A DNA stretch of 5,733 nt, taken from the NCBI GenBank assembly GCA_016213455.1, contig JACRAG010000017.1, positions 1-5,733 on the forward strand, read 5' to 3'. A program made the translations under genes and the position numbers. Of this stretch, positions 1 to 5,733 are shown piece after piece (the stretch's first letter is position 1; each line of letters opens with the position of its first letter). The notes below the pieces were generated by a model. The model had not been told where the DNA came from. It searched no databases and worked only from the letters and a program-made list of their open reading frames with translations. Origin of the DNA: Anaerolineae bacterium. GTDB taxonomy: Bacteria; Chloroflexota; Anaerolineae; Anaerolineales; Anaerolineaceae.

Positions 1-677
1 AAGGATATCAGGTGATTGCGCATACCAATCCGCGCACCGCTGTGCAAGCAGCCAAAGAATTGCATCCTTTCGCCATCACCCTGGATGTCATGATGCCGGA
101 GGTGGATGGATGGCAGGTCATGCGCGCATTGAAAAATGACCCCGAAACCCGGGATATCCCGGTAGTGGTTTGCAGCATTCTCGAAGAGGAAGAAAAGGGT
201 TATACACTCGGTGCTGCTGATTATCTGGTAAAACCATTTATTTCCGATGATCTGCTCAATGCTTTGAATCGCTTGAACAGCGACGATGAGATTGGTGATG
301 TGCTCGTGATTGACGACGACGAAGAAGATCTTCGCCTTGTGCAAAAAATGCTCGAAGAAAGTCATCGTTATCATATCCACACCGCCAGGGGAGGACAGGC
401 TGGGCTGGATTTTCTCAAACAAATGCGACCCGATGTGATCATCCTTGACCTGTTCATGCCAGATATCAACGGTTTCGACGTCCTTGGAGAGCTCCAATCT
501 CAGAAATTGCTACAAAACATCCCTGTGATCATCTTAACCGGCGCCGACCTTACCCCTGAACAGCATAGAAAATTAACCGCTTCAGGCCAGGATTTCCTCG
601 CCAAAGGATTCTTGCGCCAGACTGAACTGTTAAATTCGCTGGAAACAGCGCTCCGACAATTTCGCCAACCTCGCTGA
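1..677 (+). CDS. Tandem receiver-domain protein, 3' part (probable C-terminus of a hybrid histidine kinase)
   Basis: This is a partial gene. The reading frame is already open at base 3 and its first residues (GYQVIAHTNP) fall in the middle of a receiver fold, so the true start lies upstream; the GTG at 12 is not a credible start. About 224 residues are visible. Receiver 1 has its phospho-acceptor Asp in LDVMMP (codon at 84), a Ser in the Thr/Ser switch position (VVVCS) and the conserved Lys-Pro (YLVKPF, Lys codon at 231). Receiver 2 starts near base 294 with the acidic cluster VLVIDDDEED, the acceptor Asp in ILDLFMP (codon at 447), the switch Thr in VIILTG, and Lys followed by Gly rather than Pro (FLAKGF, Lys codon at 603). 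Both receivers appear competent for phosphorylation. There is no DNA-binding or enzymatic output after receiver 2. REC-REC tails of this kind are typical of hybrid histidine kinases, but a stand-alone multi-receiver protein is equally possible because the N-terminus is missing. The gene is followed after 18 bases by the receiver-fused PLP enzyme, which suggests an operon. Confidence 0.88.
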   Translation, partial: GYQVIAHTNPRTAVQAAKELHPFAITLDVMMPEVDGWQVMRALKNDPETRDIPVVVCSILEEEEKGYTLGAADYLVKPFISDDLLNALNRLNSDDEIGDVLVIDDDEEDLRLVQKMLEESHRYHIHTARGGQAGLDFLKQMRPDVIILDLFMPDINGFDVLGELQSQKLLQNIPVIILTGADLTPEQHRKLTASGQDFLAKGFLRQTELLNSLETALRQFRQPR

Positions 678-695
678 AAGGACGACTGAACTTTA

Positions 696-2360
696 ATGAC
701 CTCCAACATTATCGTTGAATGCCTGGATTGTGGAGCCCAGGCGACCTTCTCTGCCGCCCAACCCGGCTGCCCCAACTGCGGCAGCATGTGGCGCGAAGCA
801 CGTTATGACTACGCGGAAATCGGCGGCTATTTAATAAACCGGATAAAAAATCGACCTTTTGATATTTGGCGGTTTCGCGAGCTGCTGCCTGTATCGAGTC
901 CCAATCTGGATATCTCTATGGGCGAAGGTGGCACGCCGCTCATTAAGGCCAGAAATTTGGGCATGATGTTGGGTTGTCCCCATCTATATATCAAAGATGA
1001 ACGGCAGAGCCCAACCGCTTCATTCAAGGACCGCCAGGCTGCCATCACCATCGCGGCGCTCAAAGAAGCCGGTATTGATGAGTTTGTCATTGCCTCTACC
1101 GGCAATGTGGCTATTTCTTATTCCGCGTATGCAGCCCGCGCATCCATCAAATTGTGGGCATTTCTGACCAGCCTTGTTCCAGCCGCAAAAATGCGGGAAG
1201 TAGCCATCTACGGCTCTCAGGTGATAAAAATCACTGGATCTTACGATCAGGCCAAACAGGTTGCGGCGGAATTTGCCAAACATCGCGGATTAAATATCGA
1301 CATGGGCGCTCGTACGATCACCTGCATCGAATCGATGAAAACCATCGCGTTCGAAATCGCCGAACAGCTTGCCGGGTTACAAGGCCCAGGAGCCACCACG
1401 CCATGGCGCGCACCAGATTGGTACATCCAATCTGTATCGGGTGGCATGGGGCCCATCGGCGTGCTCAAGGGCTTCGAAGAACTCCACAAAATGGGGTTGG
1501 TTGATCGCGTTCCGCGGATCGCCGCCATCCAGGCTGAGGGCTGCGCCCCTATGGTTAACGCATGGAAGCAAAACAACGATACCGCTTCGCCGGTTATATC
1601 GCCGCATACGCTGATTGCCACCCTGGCGACCGGTAATCCTGGTCGCACGTACAGTGTCCTTCGCCAAAAAATGCTGGCCGCTTCTGGTGGTGTGATGGAA
1701 AGTGTGACCGACACAGAAGCTTTCCGAGCGATGCATTACCTGGCAAAAATGGAAGGCCTGTCTGTTGAACCCGCTGCCGCGGTGGCTTTTGCCGGCCTGG
1801 TCAAGCTGGTCCGCGCCGGGGAAATCCGCCCCGATGAAACCGTCATCATTAACTGCACCGGGCATACCATGCCCATCGAGCGGAATATCCTCGGAGAAGG
1901 ATGGTCCAAAGACATCACTTTGCCATCCGAGATGGAGTCCAGCTCTGAAGAAGGCCTGCTGGCGGCCCTTACCAAAGTCTCGATCGACCGGTTCCCGCGC
2001 ATCGCTATCGTGGATGATAATCCTGATGTTCGCCGTCTCATTCGTCGCATCCTGCAATCCCAAGGAAATTATGCGCTCTTCGAGGCTGAAAACGGTCGCG
2101 ACGCCATTACGTTGGCGCGCACTGAACGCCCCAACTTGATGATTCTCGACCTGATGATGCCGGAAATGGATGGGTTCAGTGTTATATCCGAATTGAAGAA
2201 AGATCCGGATACAGCCGAAATCCCCGTCATAGTCATCACCGCTAAGGAGCTAACCCCCGCCGAGAAGGAACGATTACGCGGCCACATCCAGACCTTAATG
2301 CAAAAAGGAGATTTCATGAATGATGAACTCCTGGACGAAGTTCGCGCGCTGCTAGGGTAG
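696..2360 (+). CDS. Threonine-synthase-like PLP enzyme fused to a C-terminal receiver domain
   Basis: A 554-residue fusion. Residues 9-28 form a CxxC-x12-CxxC zinc ribbon (C9, C12, C25, C28), as seen at the N-terminus of many archaeal-type threonine synthases. Residues about 70-402 are a fold-type II PLP-dependent enzyme. The expected Schiff-base Lys is K111 in ASFKDRQ, the substrate loop is STGN at 134-137, the glycine-rich phosphate loop is SGGMGPIG at 248-255, and the late TGH motif is at 388-390. Threonine synthase converts O-phosphohomoserine to threonine in the cytoplasm. The usual GHG-x-KD stretch reads GHTMPIER here, so the substrate is uncertain. After an acidic, serine-rich linker (about 403-432), residues 433-554 are a receiver with D440/D441, phospho-acceptor D485 in LDLMMP, switch T515 and K537 followed by Gly. 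The ATG at 696 puts the ribbon at the very N-terminus. A purine-rich AAAGGA at 677-682 overlaps the upstream stop and lies 13 bases away, a rather long spacing. Whether phosphorylation controls the enzyme is inference. Confidence 0.9.
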   Translation: MTSNIIVECLDCGAQATFSAAQPGCPNCGSMWREARYDYAEIGGYLINRIKNRPFDIWRFRELLPVSSPNLDISMGEGGTPLIKARNLGMMLGCPHLYIKDERQSPTASFKDRQAAITIAALKEAGIDEFVIASTGNVAISYSAYAARASIKLWAFLTSLVPAAKMREVAIYGSQVIKITGSYDQAKQVAAEFAKHRGLNIDMGARTITCIESMKTIAFEIAEQLAGLQGPGATTPWRAPDWYIQSVSGGMGPIGVLKGFEELHKMGLVDRVPRIAAIQAEGCAPMVNAWKQNNDTASPVISPHTLIATLATGNPGRTYSVLRQKMLAASGGVMESVTDTEAFRAMHYLAKMEGLSVEPAAAVAFAGLVKLVRAGEIRPDETVIINCTGHTMPIERNILGEGWSKDITLPSEMESSSEEGLLAALTKVSIDRFPRIAIVDDNPDVRRLIRRILQSQGNYALFEAENGRDAITLARTERPNLMILDLMMPEMDGFSVISELKKDPDTAEIPVIVITAKELTPAEKERLRGHIQTLMQKGDFMNDELLDEVRALLG

Positions 2361-2380
2361 ATCAACATGAAAGATTCGGG

Positions 2381-3334
2381 ATGACCCGCGCTACTCCCTG
2401 GCAAGGCATTGCAGCCGCTCTGGCATCGGCCATGTTTTTGGGAGTGGTGCCCATCTTTGGCAAAATTTCCATCTCAGCGGGCTTTTCGCCATTGATGGTG
2501 GTAGCAACGCGCACGGGCATCGCTGCCTTGTTGATGACCTGCGCTATGGCGATTGCATACCGCCGGTTCTTTTATATCTATCCGGTCGGCCTGGTTGGAT
2601 GTCTGCTCGCCGGCATACTGAATGGATTGGGTTCCATCCTATATTACACGGCGCTTAGCCGCCTGAATGCCGGCATAGCCCAGATGTTGTATTCGCTCTA
2701 TCCCCTGTTCGTCGCCTTATGGCTTTTCCTGGACCGGCAGCCGATCACCCGCCTGACCGCTTTTCGGCTTGGACTGTCCATCCCGGCGGTCATCATGCTG
2801 CTCCAAACCAATGGCTCCACCATTGATATTCCCGGCGCAGTGATGGTGGTTTGCTCATCGGCGCTCTATGGTCTGCACTTGATCATTAACCAGCGGGTGA
2901 TTTATGATGTTCCGGCGCCCACTGTGACTCTATACACCATCCTGGGCATGGCTGGCACCGTTCTAATTGGCTATACGATATTCGACAGGTCGATTCCAGC
3001 TGCCCCTGCTCCATGGTGGCCTGTCATCTCTATGGCATTCATCACCTTCCTTTCTCGCTTCACCCTCTTTCTTGGACTGAAAAAACTGGGCGGTTTGCAG
3101 ACCGCCCTACTGGGTTTGGGAGAAATATTTCTCACCGTCTTTTTGTCAATTCTGTTTCTCGGTGAATCACTTAACTTGATGCAGTGGATTGGCGGAGTCT
3201 TGCTCGCCCTCAGCTTGATCCTGGTCGGCTTCGACCGGATCCCTCCCCAAAAACGCGCTGCCAAAGGTTGGCTCTCCTGGCTCAATCCACCAGCGTTACC
3301 CGCACCAGATATCACCTGGCGGTCTCAACCCTGA
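2381..3334 (+). CDS. EamA/DMT-superfamily membrane transporter
   Basis: A 317-residue, highly hydrophobic protein with about ten predicted membrane segments (roughly residues 8-26, 36-60, 68-89, 95-117, 126-142, 152-172, 182-201, 213-233, 240-262 and 268-285). This is the usual length and layout of a two-repeat EamA (drug/metabolite transporter) protein. The second repeat ends in the family signature GEIFLTVFLSILFLGE, followed by a glycine-rich last helix and a basic tail (PPQKRAAKGW). Known EamA members export amino acids such as threonine and homoserine, other metabolites or drugs, or take up metabolites; the substrate cannot be read from the sequence. The gene starts 20 bases after the PLP enzyme-receiver fusion, so co-transcription is likely, and an amino-acid-related role is a reasonable guess. 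No good Shine-Dalgarno sequence precedes the ATG. The next in-frame ATG (2432) would remove most of the first helix, so 2381 is preferred. The 3' end overlaps the convergent regulator gene by 10 bp. Confidence 0.9.
   Translation: MTRATPWQGIAAALASAMFLGVVPIFGKISISAGFSPLMVVATRTGIAALLMTCAMAIAYRRFFYIYPVGLVGCLLAGILNGLGSILYYTALSRLNAGIAQMLYSLYPLFVALWLFLDRQPITRLTAFRLGLSIPAVIMLLQTNGSTIDIPGAVMVVCSSALYGLHLIINQRVIYDVPAPTVTLYTILGMAGTVLIGYTIFDRSIPAAPAPWWPVISMAFITFLSRFTLFLGLKKLGGLQTALLGLGEIFLTVFLSILFLGESLNLMQWIGGVLLALSLILVGFDRIPPQKRAAKGWLSWLNPPALPAPDITWRSQP
3080..3107 (-). terminator. Candidate rho-independent terminator of the kinase-regulator operon
   Basis: Read on the minus strand, arms GGGCGGT (3107-3101) and ACCGCCC (3094-3088) form a perfect 7-bp GC-rich stem with a six-base loop (CTGCAA). 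They are followed by AG and then six T (3085-3080). This is the classic intrinsic terminator layout. It lies about 220 bases past the regulator stop, inside the transporter coding region. The same bases encode KKLGGLQTA of the transporter, so chance created by coding constraint cannot be excluded. Confidence 0.5.
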
Positions 3335-4047
3335 TTGTCTTCAAACTCCAACACGTAGCCCGATCCACGTACGTTGCGGATCCAATCATTCCAACCCGGC
3401 ACACCGGTCAACTTTTGGCGCAACCGGCTGACCACAGGGCGCAGGATTTTGGCAGCTTCTTCGTTATCCACACTGTATCCCTGGCACTCATGCACCAATT
3501 CAGCATGAGAAAGCATTTTTCCCTGCTGGGTGATCAAGACTCCCAGCAAACGCGCTTCGGTCGGCGTCAGGCTGATCCCACCGTTCTCCCAGGTGATGGT
3601 GCGCTTATTTAAATCCATATTGGACCCACCAGGCAGGGTATGCTGGTAAGCGACCTTTCCACTTTCGTTGCGCTCTTGCAGCGCTTTTTTCTTTTGAAGC
3701 GCAGCACTGATGGAATTGATGATCTGAGCAGGTGAGACGGGTTTCAACAGATAATCGTGAACCCTGAAGCGCAGGGCCTGGATCGCAGAATCCATTGACC
3801 CGTGTGCAGTCAGTACAATCACCTGTAATTCGGTTTGTTCATCGACCACCACGCGCAGCACATCGATACCACTCATCCCTGGCATCCGTAAATCCAGAAT
3901 CATGATGTCGTAGGTATCCTGGCGTAATATCGACACGCCTTCTGCACCAGATCCGGCAGTGCGAATGGTGTGTCCTTCAAGCCGCAGAATATCCGCCAGG
4001 GTTATTCGCGCGATTTCTTCATCATCAACGACGAGAATTTTTGCCAT
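3325..4047 (-). CDS. OmpR/PhoB-type response regulator
   Basis: A 240-residue cytoplasmic transcription regulator. Residues 3-118 are a receiver with the acidic pair D8/D9 (ILVVDDE), phospho-acceptor D52 in LDLRMPG, switch T80 (VIVLTAHG) and K102-P103 (YLLKPV), all canonical. A charged linker (about 118-140, KKKALQERNE) leads to a winged-helix DNA-binding domain at about 143-236. That domain shows the family features LTPTEARLLGVL, the recognition-helix region VVSRLRQKL and the wing motif IRNVRGSGYVLEF. Length and architecture match OmpR/PhoB regulators, which bind direct repeats in promoters when phosphorylated. The gene starts six bases after the stop of the upstream histidine kinase; purine-rich GAGAGGAA and AAGGG stretches (4048-4064) precede the ATG. 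Kinase and regulator are therefore almost certainly co-transcribed and translationally coupled, making the kinase the likely phospho-donor. The DNA targets are not visible here. Confidence 0.93.
   Translation of the reverse strand: MAKILVVDDEEIARITLADILRLEGHTIRTAGSGAEGVSILRQDTYDIMILDLRMPGMSGIDVLRVVVDEQTELQVIVLTAHGSMDSAIQALRFRVHDYLLKPVSPAQIINSISAALQKKKALQERNESGKVAYQHTLPGGSNMDLNKRTITWENGGISLTPTEARLLGVLITQQGKMLSHAELVHECQGYSVDNEEAAKILRPVVSRLRQKLTGVPGWNDWIRNVRGSGYVLEFEDNQG
3670..3695 (+). terminator. Weak candidate rho-independent terminator for the plus-strand operon
   Basis: On the plus strand, arms GCGCT (3670-3674) and AGCGC (3680-3684) form a 5-bp stem around a five-base loop (CTTGC). They are followed immediately by TTTTTT, a C and TTTT (3685-3695). 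It lies about 340 bases past the transporter stop, inside the regulator gene. The stem is short, and the T-tract is also explained by the Lys-rich linker (KKKALQER) encoded on the other strand, so support is modest. Confidence 0.3.
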
Positions 4048-4053
4048 TTGCCC

Positions 4054-5652
4054 TTATTCCTCTCGTCCCAATGGTAAACGGATTTCAAAGCACGCACCCT
4101 TGCCGTGTTTGCCGTTAATTAATGTGAGCTGTCCACCGTGTGCTTCGATAATGGTGAAGCTAATCGACAAACCCAATCCGGTGCCAGCCTTTTTCGTTGA
4201 TATGAACGGCTCAAACAATTTATCGCGGATTTCCGGATCGATGCCTGAGCCTGAATCCTCAATTGTGAGGCGGATATATCGTCCACTCAAGTTGCCATCC
4301 AGCCAGATATGTTTGTCTGCAGTGTTTTCCAAAGCGTCCATGCTGTTCAGGAACAGATTAAACAGAACCTGTTGAATCTGATCACGCACACAATACACCT
4401 GCGGTGAAACAACTGGCAAGTTGAGATGCAGGGTTATCGTAGAGCTATCCATTTGAGGTTTGATCAATTGGGCCACTCGCTCCACAATCCCATTTAAGTC
4501 GGCGAATTCCCGCTCAACTGGCCCGGGCCGGTAAAATTCCAGCATATGCCGCACCGTATTCACCAGCCGCTCAACTTCAGCTTCTGTCATGGAAAGGTAC
4601 TGGGCGCGTTGAGGGTCTCCAATATCCGCCCGCATCGCCAGATGCACACAGTTACGTACAGATTGCAGTGGATTGTTGATCTCATGCGCCAGCGATGCCA
4701 TCAGCCGGCCCACCGCTGCCATCTTTTCGACCTGAATCATGGCTCGTTGGGATTCCTCGACCTTTTTAATGTATTCTTTGAGGTCAGTATAAAGCCTGGC
4801 GTTCTCCAACGCCACCACTGCCTGCCGGGCGAGGATGGTGAACAACTCCAGATCGGAATCGCTGAAGGCATTGGCGGATGCTTCACGTCCGGTGATGAAA
4901 ACGAATCGATCTTCGTTGCGGGTAATCGGTGTAAAAAGAAAGGATGACCAACCCAGACTGCGCAATGCCCCTTGTAAATTGGCATCACCCGGCCCCGTGA
5001 CATTTATGACACTGCCCACCGATGAGCTAAAGACAAACCGGATGACATGCGCCCAACCCGGCGCCCCCACCGGGTCTGGAGTGTTTTTTTGAATAACCAG
5101 GCGGGTCTCTTTGGATCCAGCGGGAATATGGTAAACACAAACAAATTGTGACCGAAATGTGTTCAGAATGACATCCCGGATCATTTGCTGCAAGGGTTCT
5201 TGCTCGGTTTCCGAAAGCAACCTTTCAGAAATATCAAACAATGGCCGCAATGCTTGCACCCGTGCAGCATCCTGTTTCTGGCGGCTATCCACCAGCACTC
5301 GCTGTACTGCCTGAACCAGATCCGCAGTATTTTCAAAAGGTTTCAAAATCAGGCCGTCTACGCCTTTATAAAGCGCTTGAACCGCCGTATCCACGGTGCC
5401 AAAGCCGGTCATCACCAGCACCGCCAAATCCGGCTGCAACGCCCGTGAGCGCTCAATCAGCTCGAAACCATCCATCACAGGCATGCGAATATCCGCAAGC
5501 AGCAAATCTACCTTGCGTTGTTCGAGGATATGAATTGCTTCCAGGGGATCCGTTGAAGCCAGCACTTCATAGGCTGCACGCTCAAGCAAACGTTGGCAGA
5601 GCCTTACTATGCTTCGGTCATCATCCACAATAAAAACGTACGTATTAGCCAT
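4054..5652 (-). CDS. Soluble histidine kinase with N-terminal receiver and GAF domain (REC-GAF-HisKA-HATPase)
   Basis: A 532-residue protein from the ATG at 5652. Residues 4-120 are a receiver (D10/D11, phospho-acceptor D54 in LADIRMPVMDG, switch T82, K104-P105). Residues about 140-290 look like a divergent GAF sensor domain, followed by a coiled-coil-like helix (290-312). The dimerisation/phosphotransfer domain carries H323 in SLAHEINNPL, which is NtrB-like. The ATPase domain has an N-box with N432/N436, a G1 box DSGSGID (466-472), FEPF (480-483) and GTGLGL (490-495). All catalytic elements are present. No membrane segment or signal peptide is visible, so the protein should be cytoplasmic. 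It probably takes input from another kinase through its receiver and from a ligand, redox or protein signal through GAF, then phosphorylates the regulator encoded next. A TTG at 5682 would add ten residues (MIKASGLGVC) with a weak AGG upstream. The ATG is preferred because it sits directly before the receiver fold and has GGG 8 bases upstream. No promoter was recognised in 5653-5733. Confidence 0.92.
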   Translation of the reverse strand: MANTYVFIVDDDRSIVRLCQRLLERAAYEVLASTDPLEAIHILEQRKVDLLLADIRMPVMDGFELIERSRALQPDLAVLVMTGFGTVDTAVQALYKGVDGLILKPFENTADLVQAVQRVLVDSRQKQDAARVQALRPLFDISERLLSETEQEPLQQMIRDVILNTFRSQFVCVYHIPAGSKETRLVIQKNTPDPVGAPGWAHVIRFVFSSSVGSVINVTGPGDANLQGALRSLGWSSFLFTPITRNEDRFVFITGREASANAFSDSDLELFTILARQAVVALENARLYTDLKEYIKKVEESQRAMIQVEKMAAVGRLMASLAHEINNPLQSVRNCVHLAMRADIGDPQRAQYLSMTEAEVERLVNTVRHMLEFYRPGPVEREFADLNGIVERVAQLIKPQMDSSTITLHLNLPVVSPQVYCVRDQIQQVLFNLFLNSMDALENTADKHIWLDGNLSGRYIRLTIEDSGSGIDPEIRDKLFEPFISTKKAGTGLGLSISFTIIEAHGGQLTLINGKHGKGACFEIRLPLGREE

Positions 5653-5733
5653 GCAAACACCCAAACCGGACGCTTTGATCAAACACTAAACCTGGACATA
5701 CCCCCGCTAAAACCGGCCGGCATCTGTTAAGTA

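Noticed and set aside
1377..2063. A long open frame (228 codons) on the minus strand opposite the PLP enzyme
   Set aside because: It lies wholly antisense to a gene with clear family motifs, shows no recognisable domain and is expected as a shadow of a GC-rich coding region.
1932..2360. Possible separate translation of the enzyme-fused receiver from the in-frame ATG at 1932
   Set aside because: No properly spaced Shine-Dalgarno precedes it (GGAGAAGG at 1893-1900 is over 30 bases away), and the linker reads through in frame without any break.
3487..3520. Hairpin CTCATGC/GCATGAG followed by TTTTT on the plus strand, considered as a terminator
   Set aside because: The loop is nine bases, the stem is AT-containing and the T-run begins six bases after the stem, so it fits an intrinsic terminator worse than the element at 3670-3695.
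5653..5682. TTG at 5682 as the kinase start, adding ten N-terminal residues
   Set aside because: The extra residues do not belong to the receiver fold; the ATG at 5652 directly precedes the first beta-strand and is the more common start codon.
5713..5720. Perfect palindrome CCGGCCGG upstream of the kinase gene, considered as an operator
   Set aside because: Only 8 bp, made of a simple repeated CCGG unit, with no extended symmetry or second copy in the window.
5725..5730. TTAACA on the minus strand, considered as a -35 box for the kinase operon
   Set aside because: No acceptable -10 hexamer occurs 16-18 bases downstream; the region there is GC-rich (GCGGGGG).

Overview
The window is 5.7 kb of compact, protein-rich bacterial DNA of moderate GC content. 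Five protein-coding genes fill almost all of it. No RNA gene, insertion sequence, CRISPR array or stretch of 300 bases without a gene was found. The style of the proteins suggests an environmental Chloroflexi (Anaerolineae-like) genome: soluble GAF-containing kinases, C-terminal receivers with a Lys-Gly instead of Lys-Pro motif, and a threonine-synthase-like enzyme with an N-terminal zinc ribbon. No taxonomic marker is present, so this is only a moderate-confidence inference.

The plus strand (1-3334) carries a likely operon of three genes. The first is the 3' end of a signalling protein with two tandem receiver (REC) domains, probably the tail of a hybrid histidine kinase that begins outside the window. 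Eighteen bases later comes a 554-residue protein joining a complete threonine-synthase-like PLP enzyme to a complete C-terminal receiver domain. Twenty bases after that is an EamA/DMT-family membrane transporter.

The minus strand (5652 down to 3325) carries a two-gene signalling operon. A soluble REC-GAF-HisKA-HATPase histidine kinase is followed six bases later by an OmpR/PhoB-type response regulator. The two operons converge, and their last genes overlap by 10 bp. Hairpin-plus-T-tract structures lie inside the opposing coding regions, at 3080-3107 for the minus strand and 3670-3695 for the plus strand. This suggests overlapping antisense 3' ends.

Five receiver domains occur in 5.7 kb, spread over a kinase tail, a metabolic enzyme, a kinase N-terminus and a DNA-binding regulator. 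The most interesting reading is a phosphorelay in which one output is not a transcription factor but an amino-acid-type PLP enzyme, made together with a transporter from a family that includes amino-acid exporters. The enzyme-receiver fusion is seen directly in the sequence; the wiring between the proteins is inference.
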